In this document: in pieces, positions 10,264 through 20,994 of the stretch
Numbering within the stretch: the stretch's first letter is position 1
How the letters are laid out: every line of letters starts with the position of its first letter
DNA from: Irpex lacteus
Lineage: Eukaryota; Basidiomycota; Agaricomycetes; Polyporales; Irpicaceae
DNA: 64,000 nt
Direction of reading: 5' to 3'
Assembly (NCBI GenBank): GCA_001986395.2
Contig: MQVO02000003.1
Coordinates: forward strand, 2,108,001-2,172,000
The notes under the pieces: model-generated
Told to the model about the DNA's origin: nothing
What the model saw: only the letters and a program-made list of their open reading frames with translations
Database searches by the model: none
Position numbers and translations under genes: made by a program

Positions 10264-13200
10264 TCATGCATGTCCGCCCTGCATCTGCACCGGAGGAGCA
10301 GGCTGGCCCTCGTATTGCATGGGAGGTGCGCCGGGGGCACCGGGGGGCGGCATCATCATGGGGTAGGGGACGGCGTGAGGGACTACTTAAGCGACAAGCG
10401 TGGATGTCAGACTTGGTATGAATCTAGTAGGAGAAATAACAACTTACGTTGTGGACTTTGGTGGTAGTATGGATGAGCGTGCGAGGGGATGGGAGTGGGG
10501 GGCATTGATGGTCGTGGTCCTCCTGCGCTGTTGGGAGGGGGAGGATAGGCACCGGGAGGAGGCATGTAGGCTTGCGGAGCTGAATAGGCATATCAGTTAC
10601 GGTTCGCTAGCAAATAATACTAGGTAACTCACGAGGCATCTGACCCATGGGAGTACCAGGGTACATTGCTGCATAGCCGTCAGTAATCATGATACATGGA
10701 TGAAGGGGCCTGTGGGTTCACTTACCGTTCGGAGGAGCCATGTAGGGATAGGGGATGGGCTGCATGAAAGGCTGCATGTGACCGGGTGGTGGTGCAACGC
10801 CAGGCATCATCGGTTGCATGGGATACTGCAGCATTATCAGCTGACTGTTGGGTCCAGCACCGTTCATACTAACCTGGCCAGGATAGCCGTAAGGCGGGTA
10901 AGCATATACATATCCAGGGCCGGGACGAGGAGGCTGCTGTGAGGCAGGATCTGAGTTTTCTTCGAAAGTGGGAGGGGGGAGCTGAGCGGGTGGACCAGGA
11001 GGGGGCATGTGTGGGGACTGCTGCTGGGGCGGGGCGGGTTGCGAGGGGAAGAGCTGCATGTAACGTTTTCCACTGTAGGGCCAGTTCGCGGCTGAAAAGC
11101 TCATTCAGTCATTTTAAATTGAGCACAAGTACAGTCTACGTACAAACTTGGGAGGCTTCTGCAACCTTGTGGTACTTGAACGGATTGAAGTCATCCTTGA
11201 TGTGGATCGGCAGACCCTTCTTAGGCGTGCGTGTGCCAAAGAATGGGTTCGGAGGACCCGAAGGTGTGGGACTTGACTCAGCGGCCTTCGGCTTCGGCGA
11301 TGACGACGAAGAGGCACCGTTTGTAGCAGAGGAAGTACTCGCCGGCAACGTGTTCTGGAAAACGGTGAGTGAAAGGCCCACAAATATTTAACAACGACGG
11401 TACCTTGTTGATGGGCTTGAAGGAAGAAGCGTTAACGTTCAGACGATTTCCACCAGGTGACAGGGGGGTGTTGGGACCGTTCTGAGTCGCAATCGACGAA
11501 GTTCGGATGGGGGCCGGCGTGGGTGCGGCAGCAGCAGTGGTTGACTTGCCCTTGAATGGAGGAATAGCTTGGATGAACATGCTAATCCTCTTTGAACCAT
11601 CCTTGGTCGCCGATGCACCAGACGACGTCTTCGTGAGAGCAGCGGGCTTGCTGCCATTGACGTTGGGTTGCGGGGAGCCAGACGCAGGGAGCTTGGCAGT
11701 GGCCGGGGCTTTGGAAAGATGGGTAGACGTGGTAGACGGGTTCAGAGGAGCTGCGGCAGTCAGAGCCTGTGCACTGATGGAGCGGGCCTTTGCGTCCTCG
11801 GCGTCCTTCGTGGACTTCTCACGGATCTGCTTCTGTTTTTCCTCGTCCTTGGCAAGGATTGTGACCAGGTCCTCTGGAATAGGCTTGTTCAGCTATATGG
11901 ACGTAAGATGACAAGACAGGCAATCAAGATAGTCAGATACCACTTCAATTTCTGATTGATTCCTAACTTACCTTGAACGACTGACTGAACTTGACAAGCT
12001 CAGCCATTCGCTTGTCCATCTCGTTCTTCATGAGGGCTTGCTTCTTCTTCATGAGCCTGTCCTTCTCGCTAGTGACGAAGTTTCGGAAGGCGGGCAGGGC
12101 ATCAGAGGAAGACTAATTGTAGTAACGTTGTTCAGAACGGCGTGATGAGTGGTAAGTTCAATCAGCATCTCACATTAGCAGCAGCACTTCCAGGCGCAGG
12201 CGAGGCAGGCTTCTGACCGTCCTTCGGAGCGACACCGTCGGTGCCGTTGACCTGGACCTTCGGTATTTCTGGCTTGGCTGGAGCCGCCGCAGGCGTCGAT
12301 GACCCTGACTTGCGAGCACCAGGAGGAACGTAAGCGCCAGCGCTCCTGACCACGGCGCCGTATCTGCAACCGTAGCTCAGCACCCATGGCCACAACTGCT
12401 TGATATCTCTGAACGTACTTCTCTTCCTCGTTTGTCCCATTCTCACCAACAAAATCTTTGACTCGCTCTTCGGCGATGTGCGAGTTAGTCGCTGCACCCT
12501 TTTCAGGAGCGTTAGTTACGCGATAGAGCAGCTAATGCTATCTCAGCCACTTACCGACAGAATCTCGTTTGCTAACTGCTGCGCTTTCTTCTCCTTCTCC
12601 TTGAAGTCGGGAGCATTCCTGTCAAGCTTAGTGGTATAAGCTTCCTCGTCGAATCCTGCCTTCACGCCGAACAGCTTCTCATTGGCCGCAAACTGATCCC
12701 AGTTGGTGCCACTGGATGCACCTGCACCGAATGTAACGTCGTCGTTGTTAGAGAAGCCACCACGGCCAGAAGCGGTGCTGTTTTCCGGGATATCATCTGC
12801 CCAGGCTTGCAGTGGGCGCTCCCGGGTAGCGTTGCTCTTACTGATGTCGGTATCAGTCTTGAAGGCTTAAGATACACTATAAGCCTGCAACGTTATCCGA
12901 CATGATGATATGAACACTCACTGTCGCCATTTGGCGCCTTCGCGTCCGCTGGTCCAGACGACCACGTGTCGATGTTCGTGGCCGCAATAAAAAGGTGTTC
13001 TTTCAGGGGCTGGCCCGGACTTGAAATCTCCTTCACGTCCTTCAGAGTGACACCAGCAGTGTCACCCTCGTTGTTCGTCGAGGCGATTACACCTTCGTAG
13101 CGCTGGGCGCTCTTCGTAGAGAGCGTAATCGTAGTACCCTATGACAGCAACCCATATATCAGTAAACACACCAGATGACAGGCGACAACCAATTCTTGCC

Positions 13201-13669
13201 GCCTCGGGCAGTGCAACTCCAGTGCAAAACGCATATTCACGACGACAGCCTATCTGCAAGTGTCGGAGAGGTGCGTAACGCGAGATGATGGGTGTAACGT
13301 TGACACTGCCGAGGCGCATGAAGGTGAAGGATGAGGATAACGAGGCGCACCGTGAGTCCAGAAAGCTGCTGCAGCACGCGATCGAAGGGACGATCTGCAC
13401 GAGGAGCTCCTCCTTGCTGGGCCAATGGAGGAAACCCTGCGCCTTGAGGTCCGCCTGGCAAACGGGCATTCTGAGGACCGGGAGAGAATGTTGGCGACGG
13501 ACGATTTGAAGTCCAAGCTGATGGACGTCTGTTGAGACCAGAATACGCAAGAGCTGCATTAGAAACGCGAAGGGAATTGTAGTAGAGTGGTGACGGCGGA
13601 GACAGACCGAGCAGTAGGTTCAGCCATGCCCTTCCTGGGGGGCTTAGGCTGTCTTGCAGTGGTTGCCAT
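10264..13669 (-). CDS. Ataxin-2 homologue (Pbp1-type RNA-binding protein)
   Basis: Cytoplasmic factor that binds poly(A)-binding protein and takes part in stress granules and mRNA stability. The ATG at 13667-13669 opens MATTARQPKPPRKGM. An Sm-like segment reads GTTITLSTKSAQRYEGVIA (about 13060-13140). The LsmAD region (about 12400-12870) contains TNWDQFAANEKLFGVKAGFD and EEAYTTKLD. A PAM2 motif, LNVNASSFKPINK (about 11404-11445), is the expected ligand of the PABC/MLLE domain. The C-terminus is very rich in Pro, Gly, Met and Gln and ends with QMQGGHA before the stop at 10264. There are many introns; the one or ones just before the Sm strand (about 13140-13330) are not resolved. Domain order matches the family. 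Confidence 0.87.
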
Positions 13670-15535
13670 TAAGTCAAGAACCGCTGTTGGGTTGAAGGAA
13701 AGAAGTGAAGTAAAAGTGAAGAGAAAGCAGACCGGAAAGTGATGCAGGCGTTATAAGGAGAGGTCACAGGTTGTAAAGCAGTAGATAACAGCAACAGCGG
13801 GCCTTGAGTGCGATGGCGGCGGTGCACTGTTGGAAACGTCTGCAGGCTTGACGGTGTAAGATATCAAAAGTAAACTTGAGGTAGCCTCTGGCCTGGCTGA
13901 AACGGAAGAGGAAAGTGTGTCGACGACGAGGTCGAAGGGGAAAGACGAGAGTTTGAGGAGACTCGGCGACCTCTTGTTGACCTCCTCACTCTTCTGATCC
14001 CAATCCCTAAATTCCAGGCAGAGGCATTCGCAGGGACCCCGACCACCACACTATCAGTTTCGAAGCCATCACTACAAATACTTTGAAGCCAACTTTGTTA
14101 TCAGTAAGACCCTTTCGTGATCGCAGTAACAAAACCCTTCAACAATCGCCTCCGGGGTCCGAGCTCGTGTTGTTGCCTCGCGACGCAACCGAGACCAGCG
14201 TACCCATTTCCTTCCGCGATGCTTTCTCTCCTGCAACACGGATCGCGGCCACACACGCATCCGAGTCGAGGCAAAGCTCCAGTTTGTCGAAAATTCACAC
14301 TACGGCGTGCACATAGCTGATTACAACACCGCTTTTCTACATAGCTAATCGAGTCTCTATCTGTCCAGACAGAACCGTAGATCATCATATTAATCATCTG
14401 GCCAAACACCAGCGACTGCCACAGTGTAGCGTTCCCTCCATCTCGGAGATGTGACCGCAATGGACCTGGCTGTGCTTCGCGTCTCTTGCAGAGATGTGTC
14501 AGAAACAGTGATATACTGTGTAATGTCAGACCAGTAATCTTGTCAGGGAGCAGACCAAAACCTATACTCCTCTGACTGACAAGGCCGACGATGGATGATA
14601 TATAGGTGCACATTTGATGCATGGCTATAACGGCAGTCATTTACTCCTTGGGACATAGCAGGGGATGAATGACCGCAGGAATGACACAGGCGTAAATAGA
14701 CTTTGTCATCATCAAAGTTCCTAACTCCTATAGCTTACGATTATGTATACACATTCTATACGGCCGAGGCCGCTAGAATAGGCTGGTGAACGTACCAATG
14801 TCGGATCTCCCATACAGCTGTTGTGACATCCGTGATCTTATGTTCGGCCGCAAACGGTGATAGCATACTGTAGCCGCTATCAAACAAACCGTGCCACCAT
14901 GCTCATACCAACGTGAGTCCTGAACAAGATTTTTAGTGGCGATCCCTCAAACGTCACTGACACGGGCTACTAAGGTAGGATGCAGTACTGATGACTGTCC
15001 GGATCCGTCCCCAGGACCCTGCGTGGAGCATTGCCAATGTGTATTTGCTATGCATGCAGCCGAGTCTGAGTATGGTAGATCCTACTAAATCAATGTCACA
15101 CTTTTAGCATATGCATGTAAACAAAGAAACAAAAGATCGGGCATGAATGGATGAATACTCTGGCCCGAAAATATCGCATGAATTAGGCTTATGAGTCCGC
15201 ACTAGTCAGCCTTTACTGTGTACGCCCCGCACACCGAGCCGATGTCTACCAAGTTCACACTTCTCATAGAGACACATACTTATCATCGTCCGTACGTATA
15301 ATTACTGGCAGAGAGAATATCAGAACTCTACTGTAGTTACAAGGTATAAAATCTTCGCTACAAATATATTTCCTCTAACCGTTTCCTTATCGTGATACAA
15401 GTCTCCTGGGCCTTCCAACCTCGCAGAAAAAAATACAGCTTCGTCGGCTAGGGCTACAAAACCGTGCCTTCATGATACTATGGCTCCAACCTGATCCGCA
15501 GGAACCCCTTTGACTATCTGGATCAGCAACACCAC
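13670..15535. other. Gene-poor intergenic stretch
   Basis: 1.9 kb between the 5' end of ataxin-2 and the 3' end of the Rho GEF gene. Only short, low-quality open frames occur, and none has a domain or a sensible intron structure. The proximal 400 bases presumably hold the ataxin-2 promoter. No repeat or RNA gene was recognised. Confidence 0.5.
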
Positions 15536-18500
15536 TCACATATCCCACTCCTCCCACAACTCCGCCGTCTTACTATCCTGCTTCTTCAACACCGACAAAT
15601 CCGCCGTCTCGATCAACTCAACCAACTTGTCCGTCGTCCCATCCGCGCCTCTCATAGCTACGAAAATCGCACGGTCCGACGCATGCACGCCGCGGATGTC
15701 CTGGCCCTGTATCACCTGTACGAGCCTCCCGGACGAGATATCTCTGATTTCGATGAACTCGGGTGAGAAGAGAAGGATGTTCCGGCCTCGGCGGGCGTAT
15801 GAGATCGCTTTGGTCTCCCAGCGGAGGTAGCCTGATGAACGGCTTGGTATACCTCTTTTATCCACGTAGCAACCGAGCTCTAAAGATTTAGCTCAGTACA
15901 TGTGTCCTGAGGTGGAAAGGGTAGTGAAGAGGAGACTTACCATCAAAGACAACTAGGAGCTCCTTCTCACCGGTTTTCACGAGGCCTAGCGGGCGTGCAC
16001 TCGAGCAACGCTGCTTCAATGCCTGCATCGGTGCATTACTCGAGTCTGTGAAAGCGGGCACAACGATCGCATCGGGCTTGAAGCTATCCATGACATGCGC
16101 GGTTAGAATGTTCAAGATTGAACACGTGAATCAGAATTTCGTACCTCGTAGGATCAAGAATATGGATCCCCCGCTCTGCACATACCCCTAGACTCTTGTG
16201 CAACGACGTGATATCGTGCGAGTCTTTGGGTATCCACGTCGGCTCTGCGAACTGACGAAAGGACATCGCCCGAGAGGTCCCGGACATACTCCTCCGTAGA
16301 CTCGTCGTGAGGTCCACTGGGTTGAGAACTTCCATCGAATAGAGAGTAACCTGCATAAAACTCTTCACAGCATAAAGCACTAGAATGCAGGGTGTGTTCA
16401 GCAATGCCGTCTGCAAAGACACAGCTGGGGGGATAGATACCGAGTGTTCGCGCCCCAAGCATCTCCACCCGTGCAAACACAACAGCAATGTCTTGCCCGC
16501 TTATACGCTCCCGAGAGGCATCGAGGTCTTGCGGTCTTGACGTACCCAATGCCACACGTACCATGAGATCTAGAGAGTACGCGTCGAGCCCATCGTCCGA
16601 GTGGACCAATACTTTGTTGTATTGGTGTATCGCATGGAGGCTCACGATATTGGTCACCTTGATCACCCGCTTGTAGTCTGCCCATATATTCAGTGTTAGT
16701 ACGCGGTCCAGGAGGCCAGTACGCACGAACCGTTTGATCCTCGCGATGCGATGTAGATGCCACTAGGGCATCCGACTGCAATCAAGTGCTTGCCGTTACT
16801 CGCTACGGCACCCCTAATAAGTAAGTGTAGTAAAAGAAATGGAGAATGAGCGTACATAGAGGTACCGCGCACTTGATCTTTCCATGTATTCGAGGGCTGA
16901 GACTCGACGATGACGGACCTGAGGCTATCTTGAAGAACGACTCGTTCACCGTATGTGGCGCCAGGATCTACAGGGACACGGATTTCTTCAATACTCGACT
17001 CCATATTTAACACAGAAAGACGTCGCAACTTACCATGTTCGAATCCTGTCTGATCTTCCGTAAAGACATAGCCTCCTCCAACTGCGCTCTCCACTTCCCC
17101 CTTTCCTGCTCACTACCGGCATACAATGTGTACCGTCTCGTCGTCACAGCAGACGCGTGGTAAAGCGTGAACGGATACATGGCACGGTATCTTGACCGGA
17201 AGGAGTCTATGGCGAACAGTTTGCCGTGATCTACTGAGCCGCTGGATTTGTCCTTGCGATTCTCCGGGACTGCATCGAACGATCCCAGTCGCAGATATTC
17301 AACTGGTATTGGCTGCGGAATAATAGGAGTGCTCAGATCAGCGACTAGGGGAAGGAAGCAAATGTAGAAACTCACTCGTGAGACAACACTATGTTTATAT
17401 ACACCGCTAGGACGAACTTCCTTCTTCAGGAGAAGCACTGAGAGAAAGTGAATGAGTATCTACAAGGATGATGAACAGCTTGCTTACGATAGTTATCCAG
17501 CAGTGCAACATGTAGGTCTGCCCAATTATAGCCAACCTCTGCCTTATATCGTCGTGCCAGAGTACCTTGGTAGAGTAGCGTCCTGCTCTCGTCGTATAGA
17601 TCGAGATCCTATTCTCGCCCATGAGAAACAAACAGAACAGGTAAACAAGCTCAGAGAAACTCACAATGATCTCTCCCTTCTGGTACGCCAACGTCTCGCA
17701 CAAATTCCAAAACTTGACCTTCCCTTCCGCAGCCTCAATTCCCGGCTGCGTGCTCCTCATGAACTCTCTCAAAATATTCAGAATCAACGGCAGCACTTCC
17801 TGATCAGGATGATCGGGGGCCGTATGTTTCTGGATTTGCTCGAGCATGAGGATCATCCGAGGGAGTCGTGTGATGGGCCGGTTGAGGAAGATGATGAAGT
17901 CGCGTTTGCGGACGCGTGGATCCTGCGAGCATTGGGACAAGAAGTACTGGTATTTGGGGTTGCGACGGAGTTCTTTGCGGTGGTGGGCTTCGGAGATGGG
18001 GTAGTGTTTGATGTATGATTCGTATTGCGAGCGGAAGGCAAGGCTAGCTGGGGTGTAAAGGATGTTAGTGCAGTCGTTTTAGATGCAGTAAAGGGGATAG
18101 ACCCACTATCGAGGACTATGTCCGCCACACTCTGTATCAACGGGTGTTGTTCTCTCTGTCTTTCGAATAACGCGTCCAGCATCCGCCGGTGGATAGCCAG
18201 AATCTGATTGAGGTTGTAGAAAACCTCAGACACGAAACCTTGTATTCGATTCTGAGGTATTGGAGAAGTGGCCAGCAGCGGGTCCACGAAGACCTCTTGT
18301 ACGAGTTCCAGATCGCTTACATAGTCCCTTTCCGACTGTATGAACTCAAACAAGACTGACTGCCGTTGGACTTCCTTCTTCTCAAGTACCTCGCGTGCCT
18401 CTGGAGGGACAAGCTTATACCACGCCTCATCCTTCTCGTCTAACTGTCGGTTCTGGAACCTTCGAATGCCCTCCTCAGAGTCAAGGCTAGATAGAGCGCA

Positions 18501-19117
18501 AAACCATTGGATTCAGAGACAAATTGGGAGTGAAGATACATGAGAGATACACACGAAAGATTCGATAGCTCATCGGACAGGACCGTTGGAGCAAACTACA
18601 AGCAAAGAGTAGCAAAGGAGAGTTCACAAGCTGAGAAAGAAATACACGAAGAGGATGATTGCCACACCTCCGGACTGCTTTCGGTCGAGATGAACGACGG
18701 TGGTCTTGATTCTCCGCGATTAGTACTAGATCTTCCCGTGGGTATGTTAGTCTCGCTCTTCGTGCTTCTGTGTCTCAGTATTGAGTGGCTTGAAGACGGT
18801 CGGAGAGATGCGCGGAACGGATGTGGTTCAGGGAAAGCTATCCTCGGGCTGCTCTCGTGCACACTGGACGCCCTGCTCGCTGGTCTCGACGAGCCACTGG
18901 CGACAGGAAAGTTGATATGTGGTCTTGTGGTGGTGTCTGGCGAGTCGGGCGTGTAGGTCGTGTCTCTGTAATCATCGTGCCAGAGATTGAGATTGTCATG
19001 TGCTGATACACGGAACTCCCAGTCGGACGCTGTGTTCGGCGACGACTTCGCTGGTGGGGCGGCGCCCGGCGGGATTGTGATGTGTGGTTGAGGGGCGGGA
19101 CGATGGCGGGTGAACAT
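15536..19117 (-). CDS. Rho guanine nucleotide exchange factor (DH-PH-CNH, Rom1/Rom2 type)
   Basis: Activates Rho1-type GTPases in the cell wall integrity pathway. The ATG at 19115-19117 starts a Ser/Pro-rich disordered N-terminus of about 150 residues. The DH domain begins with FEFIQSERDYVSDLELVQEV and continues through NQILAIHRRMLDALFERQ, RDFIIFLNRPITRLPRMILM and the IEAAEGKVKFWNLCETLAYQ region. A PH domain follows (about 17040-17440) with DSFRSRYRAMYPFTLYHAS and AGSEQERGKWRAQLEEAM. The citron homology (CNH) domain spans about 15536-17000 and ends with RWETKAISYARRGRNILLFS and SPEFIEIRDISSGRLVQVI. DH-PH-CNH order is that of fungal Rom2. The N-terminus is shorter than in yeast, and no DEP domain was seen. 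More than ten short introns are visible. Confidence 0.88.
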
Positions 19118-19623
19118 GGATGTAGGAGAGTCGGTGCGTAGGCCTCAGTGAGCCGACGCAAAGGCTTTGCCTGCGATGTCTGTACTGCGCTCGTCTATCG
19201 TCACTTGTTGTCGTCTGTTGATCCCGCCACATATCTCTGATGAATCTCGCACGCGACATGCATCTCTGGAAGTATCTGGATACGCACGTAGGAATACCAT
19301 GAATGAGGTATTTGTATTTGTACAGTACTAGCAGGTATCTAAGGGTCACTATTGCGTCATGCTAGAGTAGTACAGCTATTAGTTAATCTGGAAATGGTAC
19401 ATTTGTTTGGTTGGTGATCATAAATAGAATTAAATAGAGAATGTGGCCATCGAAATCATCGTCTCCACCGAGGAGGCAAAATCAAGGGTTTGCTGCAAAC
19501 CCGGGTGAATGGTAGTCATAGCAGACCATCGTCTGAAACAGCGCAGTTTACTCAGTGTGTGATGTCGGTGAGTGCGGCATAGAGAACTCACGCATAGGAT
19601 CGACAATGCTTGTGTGTAGTTGA
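19118..19623. other. Intergenic, Rho GEF promoter side
   Basis: About 500 bases between the Rho GEF start and the 3' end of the small gene upstream. It must contain the GEF promoter. No gene, repeat or clear motif was seen. Confidence 0.4.
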
Positions 19624-20001
19624 TTATTTGCTACGGGAGCCATGACCGCGCTCTGCCAATCATGTTCAGCTTTGCAGTCAATGGAAGAACCGAAAATCCT
19701 TACCATACTCGTAGTAGGTGCGGTTCAAGTCGCGGTACTCTTGAACAGAACCCGACTTGGACGTCATCGAAGATGATGAGGAAGACGGTCGTCTAGAATG
19801 GCCGCGAGATACAGGTGGACGCGTATTATCTTCGTTATCTCGACGTAGCTTGGCAAGCAAGAGAGCATGTCTCCTCTGATCCTCCTCTTGTTGGCGCTGA
19901 GCTAGCAGATGCGGGTCCGGCGGCGAAGCACTGCTAGGATGGTAATAAACATGGAGAGTGGGTGCCTGAGAGCGACCGTAACCAGGGAGAGGACGAGACA
20001 T
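19624..20001 (-). CDS. Small polar hypothetical protein
   Basis: Starts with MSRPLPGYGRSQAPTLHVYY at the ATG 19999-20001. It continues through a Gln/Glu/Arg-rich segment (LAQRQQEEDQRRHALLLAK), probably a short helix or coiled coil, and a Ser run. Splicing a GTAAGG...CAG intron near 19650-19705 gives the end NRTYYEYERGHGSRSK and a stop at 19624, about 108 residues. I do not recognise a family. A different 3' splice choice would give a longer C-terminus. No signal peptide or membrane segment is visible. Confidence 0.5.
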
Positions 20002-20994
20002 TTTTGCGTGTGTGGGGGTGGATGTGTTGATACTCTCCCATCTACAGACGACCTCTTATATGAGACTGAGGCATCATCGCCACGTCCAAGGCCAATGGCC
20101 ATACAAACAGGGTCCAGAGTCCAGGCAGCGATGTCACAAAGAAGAAGACGTTGCGGGATACAAGATCACCGTTATGATGGTGATCGTGAGGGGTAAGCGG
20201 TTCGCCTCGTTGCTATTCCCATGTCCGGCCTTGTCTTTTGTATACATTCGAGCGTGTCGCTGCTGTATAACGCGAACTAAAAGAGCGTCCTTGGATTATT
20301 GTCAGCGTACAGGCTGAAATTGATTTTGAAACGTACTTGAGACCTCATTCCGCTCGCTACAGTCACTGGCACGCATCCAGCGCATGTTAGATTCCCAAAG
20401 TCACATCAATGGGCGCACTAGCTGATACAGATGTATTGACAGCAGATGTCCATTGCCGTTCATATTTAGTCTCTTTGCAGCATTATCTGATTTACGCAGT
20501 AGACGGTATTTGATAGGAGATGCCAGAGTGAGGACGGAGGGAAGTGCGCATCAATGAACATCACGGCAAATGCGAACTTACGTCCAGCGTCAATGCAGCA
20601 GGAGGAGTAAGTACGTGGGCGCCTACACATATTTGCTTGGTCGGTTTTTGCCGAACCAAGATTTGGCACGCGTGAGTCGTCCAAAGCCTTTCACCAGAAC
20701 TACTTCGTCTCCGCCACCTTTCTCGACCTCCGCCCCTCATTCTTGTCTTTTGTGGCCCTGGAGGTAGCTGGCAAACGGGTCTTGTTTCTGTAAGCACGTT
20801 GCCCGCTCTTCCGCCTCGTTGTTTCCTGATGCCATTTTATTTAGCGGTCTCGCATAACAAAATCCTAAACGCACTGCATTCTCCTTTCATCCTGGAAAGG
20901 ATAGTGGGAACGGGCCACACAGGTGATTGTCTATCGAACAATATCCAAGAGAATAGGGTACTCAGATAATCGGAAGACGTTGTGTCCTCGTGCT
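20002..20994. other. Divergent intergenic region
   Basis: About 1 kb between the start of the small minus-strand gene and the start of the plus-strand 880-residue protein. Short open frames here lack domains and are not supported. Confidence 0.45.

Noticed and set aside
14101..14640. Minus-strand open frame of 179 codons in the gap before the Rho GEF
   Set aside because: Sequence has mixed, Cys- and Arg-rich composition with no family resemblance and no supporting exon structure.
20561..20797. Minus-strand 78-codon frame in the divergent region
   Set aside because: Starts and ends without context, Arg-rich, no domain.
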